This document shows positions 20,963 through 27,984 of a stretch of DNA of 35,658 bases, one piece after another. The notes beneath the pieces are model-generated. The model was given only the letters and a program-made list of their open reading frames with translations. It did no database searches and was not told the DNA's origin. The stretch lies in contig JAIRKD010000071.1 in NCBI GenBank assembly GCA_031260285.1, positions 1 through 35,658 of the forward strand, read 5' to 3'. This stretch comes from Gemmatimonadota bacterium (GTDB taxonomy: Bacteria > Gemmatimonadota > Gemmatimonadetes > Longimicrobiales > Longimicrobiaceae). The translations under genes were made by a program, and so were the position numbers. Position 1 is the stretch's first letter. Every line of letters starts with the position of its first letter.

Positions 20963-21328
20963 TTTACTACGCCTCCCTCCAATTGGAAATGGAATTCTAC
21001 TGCTCCGGGGGCCCATCTCGCCAGTATATTTCCCGTACTTCTTCTGCTTTTCCGGGCGATTTCAAAGGGTGAGCCGGAGACTGTGCCGCTTCTCCGGCAG
21101 ATCTTCCGGTATCATCCGTGGATTCTGTTGCGCTCCGGACCGGGTATCTCTCCGCAAGTCAGGCCCGGGAAAGGGCTTTACGGAACCGGCTACCACCCAT
21201 GCAAAGGGCACGGTTACAGGGTATGCGGGGTAGCAGAAGGAACGCACGCTCTGCTTGACCGTCGCCTGGCGCGCGGGTACATTCCGCCCCTTGGGACATT
21301 GACTCACGTCCAACCGATATTACCGGAG
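20963..21328. other. Divergent intergenic region between pruA and nfu-like gene
   Basis: About 366 bases with no supported gene; the open frame that spans part of it is the upstream extension of the nfu-like frame and does not look coding. It holds the pruA ribosome binding site, a minus-strand TATACT (-10-like, at 21023-21028) without a clear -35, and the promoter candidate for the nfu-like gene. Confidence 0.5.
21255..21283 (+). promoter_or_regulatory. Candidate sigma-70-type promoter for nfu/mrp
   Basis: TTGACC (21255-21260, 5 of 6) and TACATT (21278-21283, 4 of 6) are separated by exactly 17 bases. Initiation near 21290 would give a leader of about 39 bases before the ATG at 21329. Confidence 0.45.
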
Positions 21329-21556
21329 ATGACGATCTCAGAGCGGATCGAAAGTGCCCTTGAAACGATCCGACCGGCGCTCCGGATAGATGATGGCGAC
21401 GTGGAGTTTGTCGGCTTCAGTGATACGGACGGGGTAGCGCAGATCCGGTTCACCGGTGCCTGTGGCGGTTGTCCCATTTCATCGCTGACCAAGCATGGAA
21501 TCGAGCGTCGGGTCAGAGCCGCGGTTCCCGAGGTCATGGAGGTTGCGGTCGTCTGA
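21329..21556 (+). CDS. NifU C-terminal (Nfu) domain Fe-S scaffold protein
   Basis: This 75-residue single-domain protein matches the Nfu fold that assembles or carries [4Fe-4S] clusters between two monomers. The body reads IESALETIRPALRIDDGDVEFVGF, split here by position at residues 6-29, and the cluster motif is CGGCP (CXXC) followed by SSLTKHGIERRVRAAVPEV. The frame continues upstream to 21083, but only the last 75 codons are family-like. The ATG at 21329 is directly preceded by CGGAG, an unusually tight spacing. The next gene is mrp, another Fe-S carrier, and the two probably serve one Fe-S delivery pathway, for example to MiaB and to respiratory enzymes. Confidence 0.85.
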   Translation: MTISERIESALETIRPALRIDDGDVEFVGFSDTDGVAQIRFTGACGGCPISSLTKHGIERRVRAAVPEVMEVAVV

Positions 21557-21615
21557 CGTTTTCCGGGTTGTATGGTGCGAGGTCGACGGTTCGACCCCAC
21601 TGGATTTTTCTGATG

Positions 21616-21643
21616 ACCGGCGCTCTGAGGGGCGTCGGTTTTT
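21616..21643 (+). terminator. Terminator/attenuator hairpin between nfu-like gene and mrp
   Basis: ACCGGCGCTC (21616-21625) pairs with GGGCGTCGGT (21630-21639), including two G-T pairs and a 4-nt loop. It is followed by a T-run at 21639-21643. The mrp Shine-Dalgarno AGGAG (21649-21653) begins only six bases later, so the hairpin may modulate mrp expression rather than simply end nfu. Confidence 0.65.
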
Positions 21644-21662
21644 CTTATAGGAGCCTCTGTTG

Positions 21663-22790
21663 ATGGATCGGTCCCCCAACCAGCTCCTCCGCCGGGTCGC
21701 TGCCGCTCTTGCGGGTGTGATCGCCCCGGATGGTGAGGACGTGGTCTCCACGGGTCGTGTCAGGAATCTGGAGGTTGATGAGGACGGGGTGGTGCGCTTC
21801 CGCTTCGTCCTGCAAGCCGCGGACCCGGGGCCTCTGGTGCGACAGGCGCGGGCCGTCGCGGAAGGGGTTGAGGGGGTCACCAAGGTCCGGATTGATGTGA
21901 AGCTGCCAGCGGCGCAGGGCCAGACAGGGCAGGGATCGGGCTCCGTACCAACCAATGCCCGCCCGAACCGCGGGACGCCGTTCGGTCCGGGGAATGTGCC
22001 CGCGCCGAAGCCGGATCCATCGGTTCTTCCGGGGGTCCGCAGGATTATCGCGGTGAGCTCCGGAAAGGGTGGGGTGGGGAAGAGCACCGTTGCAGTGAAT
22101 CTGGCCGCCGGGCTTGCGGCTTCGGGTCTGCGCGTCGGCCTGATGGACGCGGATATCTACGGGCCGAACGTTCCCATGATGATCGGCGATCAGCAGCGCC
22201 CGAAGGTCAATGGTGAGATGCTGGTGCCGCCTGTGGCGTACGGAGTCAGGCTGATGAGCCTGGGGCTCCTGCTGGACGAGGGTCAGGCCGCAATCATGCG
22301 CGGGCCGATGATCGCGGGGATTCTGAAGCAGTTCGTCAATCAGGTTGAATGGGGTGAACTGGATTATCTCGTGGTTGACCTTCCCCCCGGAACCGGTGAC
22401 GCTCAGCTCTCGCTTGTGCAGACCGTTCGGGTGGACGGGGTGGTGATGGTTACAACCCCGCAGGATGTTTCGACCAGTGATGTCCGCAGGGCGATCAGCA
22501 TGTTTGAGCGGGTGGAGACTCCGGTTCTGGGGCTGGTTGAGAACATGAGCGGCTTTACCTGTCCCTGCTGCGGAACAGTCTATGACCTGTTCGGCTCCGG
22601 TGGGGGGGATAAGCTCTCGGCGGACACCGGGCTTCCGCTGCTTGGCCGGGTGCCGCTGGAACCCGCGGTCCGCGAGGGTGGAGATTCGGGCTCGCCGATT
22701 GTGCTTTCAGCGCCGGAGTCGCCGTCGGGAACGGCGCTCAGGGGTGTAGTTCAGGCGGTCCGGAAGACGCTGGGTGACCAGGATGCGTAA
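21663..22790 (+). CDS. mrp: Mrp/ApbC/NBP35-type iron-sulfur cluster carrier ATPase
   Basis: This 375-residue P-loop ATPase carries [4Fe-4S] clusters to apoproteins. An N-terminal DUF59/MIP18-like domain (about 6-82) is joined by a Pro/Gly/Asn-rich linker (about 83-124) to the ATPase. The deviant Walker A is SSGKGGVGKST (132-142), followed by MDADIYGPN, DLPPGTGD and the cluster-binding CPCC (Cys300 and Cys303) in SGFTCPCCG. The ATG at 21663 lies 9 bases after AGGAG and is chosen over the TTG one codon earlier. Its pairing with the nfu-like gene supports a role in Fe-S maturation. Confidence 0.94.
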   Translation: MDRSPNQLLRRVAAALAGVIAPDGEDVVSTGRVRNLEVDEDGVVRFRFVLQAADPGPLVRQARAVAEGVEGVTKVRIDVKLPAAQGQTGQGSGSVPTNARPNRGTPFGPGNVPAPKPDPSVLPGVRRIIAVSSGKGGVGKSTVAVNLAAGLAASGLRVGLMDADIYGPNVPMMIGDQQRPKVNGEMLVPPVAYGVRLMSLGLLLDEGQAAIMRGPMIAGILKQFVNQVEWGELDYLVVDLPPGTGDAQLSLVQTVRVDGVVMVTTPQDVSTSDVRRAISMFERVETPVLGLVENMSGFTCPCCGTVYDLFGSGGGDKLSADTGLPLLGRVPLEPAVREGGDSGSPIVLSAPESPSGTALRGVVQAVRKTLGDQDA

Positions 22791-22822
22791 TGAGGGATTC
22801 AGGAAACCGTGATTCCGTCAAA

Positions 22823-22858
22823 GATAAAGGGGCGAACTGACTGGTTCGCCCCTTTATC
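22823..22858. terminator. Bidirectional terminator after mrp
   Basis: A perfect 15-bp stem, GATAAAGGGGCGAAC (22823-22837) with its complement at 22844-22858, has a 6-nt loop. The A/T-rich stem ends suit termination from mrp and, on the minus strand, from the envelope operon. No separate T-run is present on the + side. Confidence 0.75.
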
Positions 22859-22959
22859 ATATCCCGCTATGTTCTGCTGCCTCATCTCCGTCTTCGGCGC
22901 TGCCGTGTGCGTAACTCCGGCCTTTCCCTACAACCTCTTCGTCCCGGGCGGCAGCCTGC

Positions 22960-23193
22960 TCAGCTGTCCAGCCATTTCTGGTCAGCCGCTGAAATCCGCC
23001 GGCGGTTGCGCGATCTGTCGATCAGCTTGAGAACAAACCAGCCGATCAGCAGGACAGGAGCGACCTTGAAGAGGAGGAACCCGACAAGGCCGAAGGTGAT
23101 GGACAGCACCGCGCCCGCAATCGCGAGCACCACGCTGATGGCGACCAGGCCGATCATCCCCGCGACCAGAATCGCGATAAGAGTTCCGAGCAT
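22960..23193 (-). CDS. Small two-helix membrane protein, unknown function
   Basis: This 77-residue protein has two hydrophobic helices covering roughly residues 3-30 and 34-56, then a basic cytoplasmic-type tail (KLIDRSRNRRR) ending WLDS. I do not recognise a family. The frame is open to 23304, but GGAGG lies 9 bases before the ATG at 23193 and the earlier residues are not membrane-like. It sits 98 bases downstream of the toastrack gene on the same strand, as the probable last member of the envelope-stress operon, and is followed by a bidirectional terminator. Confidence 0.65.
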   Translation of the reverse strand: MLGTLIAILVAGMIGLVAISVVLAIAGAVLSITFGLVGFLLFKVAPVLLIGWFVLKLIDRSRNRRRISAADQKWLDS

Positions 23194-23291
23194 CTGAGGG
23201 TACCTCCGGATTGAATTTACGCCGGGCAGAAACCGGTCATCCTGATGATACAAAATGATACGAAAAATGTGCTCCGGGGTTTCGTCTGCTG

Positions 23292-24194
23292 CTATTCGAT
23301 CCACTCAACCGTCACAGATCCGAGAGCTGCGCTCAGATCAATCGTGAGCTGTGTTGAGGTGGTGTTCCAGTTGGCACTGAAGTAACTGTTGTCCTTCTGC
23401 TCCATCTCCGGCGCCGAGAAGCTCGAAAGGACAGAGCTCCGGTGGATCTGCACACCCAGAGCCCGAGGCAGGCGGATGGTTACGGATCCCACACCCATCT
23501 CGATGGAGGCGTTGGCGTTCTGAACCCAGTCACCTCCGAAGTCCAGAACCGTTGAGCCCATTCCACCTTTGAAACGGATCATCCGGGCGCGGGCGTTTCC
23601 CAGATTGTGGACGGTCAGCTCCGCCGCCCCGGCCGTGATACGGACAGCCTCCGCCATCAACGGGTTGGCGGATCCGAAAGAAACGGTTGTCTCGCTTGCG
23701 CCCGTCGAAAGAGAGAGGTTCCGGAGCGACAGCCCTCCCAGCTCGATATCCGCCCGGCCCAGGCCGAATTTCAGATCCAGATCGAGAGGGACGGTTCTTG
23801 TCAGGGCAATGAGGGCGGATGACCCCTCCCGCGAGTTCCGGCGTTCGCGGTCGCGTACGGAAGGCACACCGAGGTGCAGGGTTCCGAGTTCCTCGCTGAA
23901 ACGGATGACCGGCTCAATCACGCGCTGGTCGTACGTCAGCTCCATCCGGTAGAGCGTGGGTGCCTCCGCCGGCCTCAACTGGAGCCTTCCCCCTCCGAAC
24001 TCAACCGTTACATCAAGCGGCCGGTCGCTCCAGAGCTGGCGCTCCGAGGTCAGCAGGTGACGGTTCTGCGCCTCGAGTGTGCGGGTGACGGGAGTACCGG
24101 TAATCAATAACCCGCAGAGAATGACTGCCGTCCTCACCAGCGTTGAGAGTGTGATCCGGAAGCTGCCGCCCGCCGAAACACACGGATCAGACAT
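23292..24194 (-). CDS. Toastrack-domain (DUF2154/LiaF-like) exported protein
   Basis: This 300-residue protein has an N-terminal hydrophobic segment (about 19-40) that should act as signal or anchor. A long repetitive beta-rich region follows with the character of toastrack/LiaF-type domains: alternating short strands such as LDLDLKFGLGRADIELGGL, TTVSFGSAN and ASIEMGVGSVTIRLPR. Such domains are linked to cell-envelope stress systems (LiaF, PspC-linked proteins). GGAGG is 6 bases before the ATG at 24194, which decides this start over ATG 24200. It overlaps the stop of the bactofilin-like gene by 8 bases. The exact domain match should be confirmed by profile search. Confidence 0.75.
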   Translation of the reverse strand: MSDPCVSAGGSFRITLSTLVRTAVILCGLLITGTPVTRTLEAQNRHLLTSERQLWSDRPLDVTVEFGGGRLQLRPAEAPTLYRMELTYDQRVIEPVIRFSEELGTLHLGVPSVRDRERRNSREGSSALIALTRTVPLDLDLKFGLGRADIELGGLSLRNLSLSTGASETTVSFGSANPLMAEAVRITAGAAELTVHNLGNARARMIRFKGGMGSTVLDFGGDWVQNANASIEMGVGSVTIRLPRALGVQIHRSSVLSSFSAPEMEQKDNSYFSANWNTTSTQLTIDLSAALGSVTVEWIE

Positions 24195-25317
24195 CCTCAT
24201 CCTCCAGGAGAGGATCGATGAAGAAAGATGGATCATCAAAGCTTCCGGCGTTCCCGGCGGGCCTGGCATGGCTGGCGCGCAGTCCGCCCCGGGCGAGGAT
24301 GGTCGCGCCAAGCCCTACCGCGGTTGCCACCAGGATCGCGAAGATGGTCACCACACGGAGCAGCAACCCGATCACACTCAGGAACCCCGTCATGGAGATC
24401 AGGTGTGAGACAATCAGCGGCACGATCAGGACGCCGGTCCCCAGGAAGAGGTATGAGTAGGAGTTCCGCTGCCGGATGTTCCGGTTCTGCTCCGCGGTCC
24501 GTTCCCCGATTGCGTGGGCGGAAGCCAGAAGGCCGAAGATCAGCCCTCCGAAAATGACCAGCGGGTAGAGGGGGATGGCCACAAGCAGCAGCGGGATTCC
24601 CACAATTGAAACCGCCAGCGTAACAATCAGTACGACAAAGACGGGCAGGATCAGGAAAACAGCGGCGAAACCCGTTGCGGCGGCTTTTACCGTGGAGGCA
24701 CGGATGGTGTCACTTACGGCTTCCAGCTGAGGTCTCGCATAGAACACGAGAGAGGCGCCGATCCCCATGAGTACAAGCCCGAAGGCCAGCGTTGAAAGAA
24801 TTCCAACACGGTGACGCTGAAAGCCGCTCTCGCGGTCTTCGCGAGGGCTGCGTGCTTCACGTCCGGTGAGTCCTTCCGTATTCATACCGGCGGAGACGGA
24901 TCCTGCCGCAGCTTCTGAGCTGCTGATCGAGAGCATTTCGCCCCGTACACGGCCCCCTTCATTCACAATCCGACCGTTGGTGACGAGTGCATCACCCAGT
25001 ACAACTCCTGTCTTCTCCAGGACGAGATCACCGTTGAAGACCGCAGCATCACCCTTTACCTCACCGCCGATCCGCAGGTCACCGCCAACCACCACAATCC
25101 CGTCCACAGTTGTTCCGGCTTCAACCGTGTGGTTGCCGGTTACGGATAGGGCCGGGAGGGTCTTTCTGACGCGGGCTTCTGTCGGAGCGGAAACGGCATC
25201 CGACCTGGTCGCCTCAGGGGTGGCCTGACCGGCAAGCGAGAGAGGGAAGGTGCTGATTGCCAGATACGCCGGAATCAGCCACCAGCGGGTATGCCGCGAG
25301 CCGGGCTCAGTTCGCAT
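24187..25317 (-). CDS. Bactofilin-like repeat protein with C-terminal membrane domain
   Basis: This 376-residue protein has a signal-type segment (12-30). Next comes a glycine-spaced beta-repeat region (about 60-130; TTVDGIVVVGGDLRIGGEVKGD and similar steps) like the right-handed beta-helix of polymer-forming bactofilins. A charged linker (about 145-170) follows, then about five membrane helices (roughly 171-193, 212-238, 240-268, 287-307, 311-345) and an acidic tail ending DEDV. The beta-repeat part would lie outside the cytoplasm, unlike classic cytoplasmic bactofilins. It overlaps the anti-sigma gene by 11 bases and the toastrack gene by 8, so the three are coupled. Function unknown; context suggests sensing or stabilising the envelope. 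Confidence 0.75.
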   Translation of the reverse strand: MRTEPGSRHTRWWLIPAYLAISTFPLSLAGQATPEATRSDAVSAPTEARVRKTLPALSVTGNHTVEAGTTVDGIVVVGGDLRIGGEVKGDAAVFNGDLVLEKTGVVLGDALVTNGRIVNEGGRVRGEMLSISSSEAAAGSVSAGMNTEGLTGREARSPREDRESGFQRHRVGILSTLAFGLVLMGIGASLVFYARPQLEAVSDTIRASTVKAAATGFAAVFLILPVFVVLIVTLAVSIVGIPLLLVAIPLYPLVIFGGLIFGLLASAHAIGERTAEQNRNIRQRNSYSYLFLGTGVLIVPLIVSHLISMTGFLSVIGLLLRVVTIFAILVATAVGLGATILARGGLRASHARPAGNAGSFDDPSFFIDPLLEDEDV

Positions 25318-25969
25318 AGGTCACTCTTCCGGACCAGGATGATCGGGTCAGTCTGATGAGGCCCCAGAGAGAGAGCGGCATGCCGAGGGTGAAAACCAGA
25401 GCAGCCGCGGCAAGCGCAACCGGGGGAATTGTCTCGAATGCGGAGTATGCCGTCGTCAGAGCGTTCCGGACTTCCGGGCTGTTCAGCTGGTTGATCAACC
25501 AGCCCAGCGCTCCCTCGTTAACCACCTGAACCCGGGGGAGGAGCCACTCCCAGAGCACCGCCGGTGTGGCAAGGGGCTGACTGAAGATGAGGCCTGCAAC
25601 CACCATCAGGGCAACGGCGGGGGCGGAGATTGTGGCGCCGAGCACCGCCCACCCGCTTCGGGAAGCGAGGAGCTGACCAAATGAGCTCCCGCGGGCGGGC
25701 ACTGCCTGTTGAGAGAGGTCCACCCGCGCCATGACCGCGTCCGCAAACCGCGCCGAAGGGGCGAACCGGGGCAGCTGATCAAGCGCCGTCATGAGCTTCC
25801 GGGTGTGATCCACCTCCTGAGTGCATCGCTGGCAGCGGCTCACATGCTCCCGGACCTTCCGCGTCTCCATGCCCGGGAGTTGATCCTCGGCAAACTGTTC
25901 GAGGATCGGTGGGATCGGGTGTGCGGGCTTCCCGGACGGTTGATCGTTCCTGATATCGCGATGGTTCAT
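25307..25969 (-). CDS. Zinc-finger (ZAS/zf-HC2) anti-sigma factor with two membrane helices
   Basis: This 220-residue protein is the probable inhibitor of the ECF sigma encoded just upstream. The N-terminal anti-sigma domain holds the HXXXCXXC zinc motif HVSRCQRC (His42, Cys46, Cys49). Two hydrophobic segments lie at about 108-130 and 183-206, with about 50 residues (including a Leu/Asn-rich stretch) between them on the outer side, so both ends should be cytoplasmic. Most ZAS anti-sigmas have zero or one helix. The start at 25969 lies 33 bases after the sigma stop. It overlaps the next gene by 11 bases. Confidence 0.87.
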   Translation of the reverse strand: MNHRDIRNDQPSGKPAHPIPPILEQFAEDQLPGMETRKVREHVSRCQRCTQEVDHTRKLMTALDQLPRFAPSARFADAVMARVDLSQQAVPARGSSFGQLLASRSGWAVLGATISAPAVALMVVAGLIFSQPLATPAVLWEWLLPRVQVVNEGALGWLINQLNSPEVRNALTTAYSAFETIPPVALAAAALVFTLGMPLSLWGLIRLTRSSWSGRVTYAN

Positions 25970-26002
25970 AGCCGGAACTACGATGTACGGGTGGGAGGAG
26001 TT

Positions 26003-26608
26003 TCACATCCCGACGCGCAGGTGAGCCAGCAGCTGCTTCAGCTCGTTCCTCGCGCGGTGGAGATGGGTTTTTATCGTTCCCAGCGGCATGCCCATGATCC
26101 CGGCAATTTCCTCGTACGGGCGGCCTTCGACGTGACGCAGGAGAATGGCGGTCTGGTACTCGGGGCGCAGCATTCCGATTGCGCGCTCAAGTTCCTCCCC
26201 GAGTTCCCGGGCCAGCAGCTGCTCTTCGGGGTTTTCATCCCCGGAGGCAACGGTGATCCGTGACGCGGCGATCTCGTCTTCACTTGTCGCTTTGCGCGAG
26301 CCGTCCAGGGAGATCGTCCGGAGCTGCCGCTTGCGGAGAGTATCAATCGCCAGGTTGCTGCCGATCTTGAAGACCCAGCTGGAGAATTTGAACTTCGGGT
26401 TATACCGGTCGAGATGATTGAAGACCTTTACGAAGGTCTCCTGGGCCAGATCCTCCGCCAGCTCCCGATCCCGAACCATACGATAGATGAGCGAGAACAC
26501 CGGCCGCTGGTAGCGGTTCAGGAGCTCCCGACACGCCCGCTCGGAACCCGCCTGAGCAAACGCGATCAGTTCATGATCGGTTGAATGGATCAGATCCAGG
26601 GTATTCAA
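26003..26608 (-). CDS. ECF (RpoE-like) RNA polymerase sigma factor
   Basis: This 201-residue extracytoplasmic-function sigma factor has region 2 at about 23-95 (LAEDLAQETFVKVFNHL, then SSWVFKIGSNLAIDTLRKR) and region 4 at about 143-195 (LRPEYQTAILLRHVEG, YEEIAGIMGMPLGTIKTHLHRAR). It should direct the operon that starts with itself and continues into the anti-sigma, bactofilin-like and toastrack genes. The start is TTG: the codon just before it is a TGA stop and no ATG lies early in the frame. GGGG lies about 8 bases upstream. The acidic-basic linker between regions 2 and 4 is about 45 residues. Confidence 0.94.
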   Translation of the reverse strand: MNTLDLIHSTDHELIAFAQAGSERACRELLNRYQRPVFSLIYRMVRDRELAEDLAQETFVKVFNHLDRYNPKFKFSSWVFKIGSNLAIDTLRKRQLRTISLDGSRKATSEDEIAASRITVASGDENPEEQLLARELGEELERAIGMLRPEYQTAILLRHVEGRPYEEIAGIMGMPLGTIKTHLHRARNELKQLLAHLRVGM

Positions 26609-26974
26609 TCAGAATCCCCGCGACCCCGATGCCGGCCGGGTCCGACAGCGGCCCGGATGGTAGTTGTCCGGGTCATGAATCGCCGGATGGAAGCTGGTAA
26701 TGACAGCGGTCATATATCTCGGGTAATCATAACGTTGATCCGGGCACCGGAGTTTCATGCTGACGCAGCTGCTGGTTCCGGAGTCCGCCTGTCCGGCTGT
26801 TGATTCCCGGTCTTCCGGTGTTCTCCATGACTCCTTCCGGTATTCATCCAGCTCTCTTCAGGTGATGGCTGCACAGCTTCCCTTCGCCGTCACACGGCTC
26901 TCCGTGGATGGCGAACAACGATCCGGCGGGCTACCTTCCAGCCTCACTCGCACTGGTACACCGGGACAGGACGA
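26609..26974. other. Divergent intergenic region between ECF sigma and ubiE
   Basis: About 366 bases without a supported gene. It should carry the promoters of the sigma operon (-) and the quinone operon (+). The only A+T-rich patch is about 26709-26733. On the minus strand GGAACC occurs at about 26773-26778 and could be an ECF -35, but I find no convincing matching -10. No strong hairpin was seen. Confidence 0.45.
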
Positions 26975-27706
26975 ATGGCGAAGGCCCCCTCCACCGTACT
27001 ACCTGCGGACGCCGAAAAGGCGGCGCATGTCAAACGGATGTTCGAGTCGATCGCGCCAAGGTACGATCTGCTCAACCATGTTCTTTCGCTGAATATCGAC
27101 CGGAGCTGGCGCCGTGTGGCGGTGAACCTGCTCGGCTGGGAGCGCCAGCCGGACGGGCTCTTCCTGGACAACTGCGCGGGCACGCTGGACCTGTCCGTGG
27201 AACTCGCTCACCGCCCCGGGTTCTCGGGGACGGTTATCGGGAGTGATTTTACTTTCGGAATGCTGGCCGCGGGTGAGGAAAAGCGTCAGAAGCTGCGGAT
27301 CGAGCCGGTGTGCGCGGATGCGCTGGCGCTTCCCTATGCTGACCAGTCGTTTGATGGCGCCACCGTTGGCTTCGGAGTGCGCAACCTGGCGGATCTGGAT
27401 GCCGGTCTGCGGGAGATGGCCCGCGTACTGAAGCCGGGTGCAAAGCTGGTGGTGCTGGAGTTCACCACGCCGCACTGGCAGCCCTTCCGCGCGATCTATT
27501 TCTTCTACTTCCTGCGGATCCTTCCCCTCATCGGGCGTCTCATATCGAGCCATGGTTCCGCGTACAGCTACCTTCCGGAATCGGTGCTCCGGTTCCCGGA
27601 ACCGCCGGAGCTGGCCACAAAGATGTCAGACGCGGGATTTGAGGATGTGAAGTGGAAGCGGCTGAGTGGCGGGATCGCAGCACTGCACGTAGGAGTCCGT
27701 CGGTGA
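26975..27706 (+). CDS. ubiE: Demethylmenaquinone/ubiquinone methyltransferase UbiE/MenG
   Basis: This 243-residue class I SAM-dependent C-methyltransferase carries out the last step of menaquinone synthesis. Family marks are MFESIAPRYDLLNHVLSLNIDRSWR (residues 22-46 region), the SAM motif around 63-72, the VGFGVRNLADLDAGLREMARVLKPG block and VVLEFTTP. Motif I reads LDNCAGTLDLS rather than the common DxxGGTGD, with Leu in place of the last glycine. The ATG at 26975 follows GGACAGGA. The gene ends in a GTGA overlap with the next gene. Because ubiD, ubiA and ubiX follow in order, a quinone role is well supported; menaquinone is the likely product. Confidence 0.93.
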   Translation: MAKAPSTVLPADAEKAAHVKRMFESIAPRYDLLNHVLSLNIDRSWRRVAVNLLGWERQPDGLFLDNCAGTLDLSVELAHRPGFSGTVIGSDFTFGMLAAGEEKRQKLRIEPVCADALALPYADQSFDGATVGFGVRNLADLDAGLREMARVLKPGAKLVVLEFTTPHWQPFRAIYFFYFLRILPLIGRLISSHGSAYSYLPESVLRFPEPPELATKMSDAGFEDVKWKRLSGGIAALHVGVRR

Positions 27707-27975
27707 TTCTTCCACTTCTGATGGATATGCTGGTACTCGCGTTCATCGCGTGCTGCCTTGCCTCGGCCGCTCTTCAGCTGGTTGCCTGGCTTCGACATTC
27801 AAAACAGGACGGGCCAACCGGTTTCCGTGCGCTCTGGAAGCCGGAGGAGCGCTTCGACGAGATCGGTGTCCGCCAGATCGGGCTGGCCCGGCGGCTCCTC
27901 TTTGTCGGTGGCGTCGCCTACCTCTCGTACGGATTCTTCATGCTCGCGATCATGATTTCGCGGAACCTCTCCTGA
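27703..27975 (+). CDS. Small membrane protein in quinone operon, unknown function
   Basis: This 90-residue protein starts at a GTG that overlaps the ubiE stop (GTGA), with AGGAG 7 bases upstream at 27691-27695. It has two hydrophobic helices, about residues 3-25 and 62-85. The cytoplasmic or periplasmic loop between them contains LWKPEERFDEIGVRQIGLARR. I recognise no family. Its tight coupling to ubiE, and to ubiD 9 bases downstream, suggests a part in quinone synthesis, for example membrane recruitment of soluble enzymes, but that is inference. Confidence 0.75.
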   Translation: MILPLLMDMLVLAFIACCLASAALQLVAWLRHSKQDGPTGFRALWKPEERFDEIGVRQIGLARRLLFVGGVAYLSYGFFMLAIMISRNLS

Positions 27976-27984
27976 CGCTGGATA

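Noticed and set aside
21579-21600. tRNA T-arm-like stretch (GAGGTC, GGTTCGA) between the nfu-like gene and mrp
   Set aside because: The T-stem does not pair (only two of five pairs form) and there is no D-arm, anticodon arm or acceptor stem around it.
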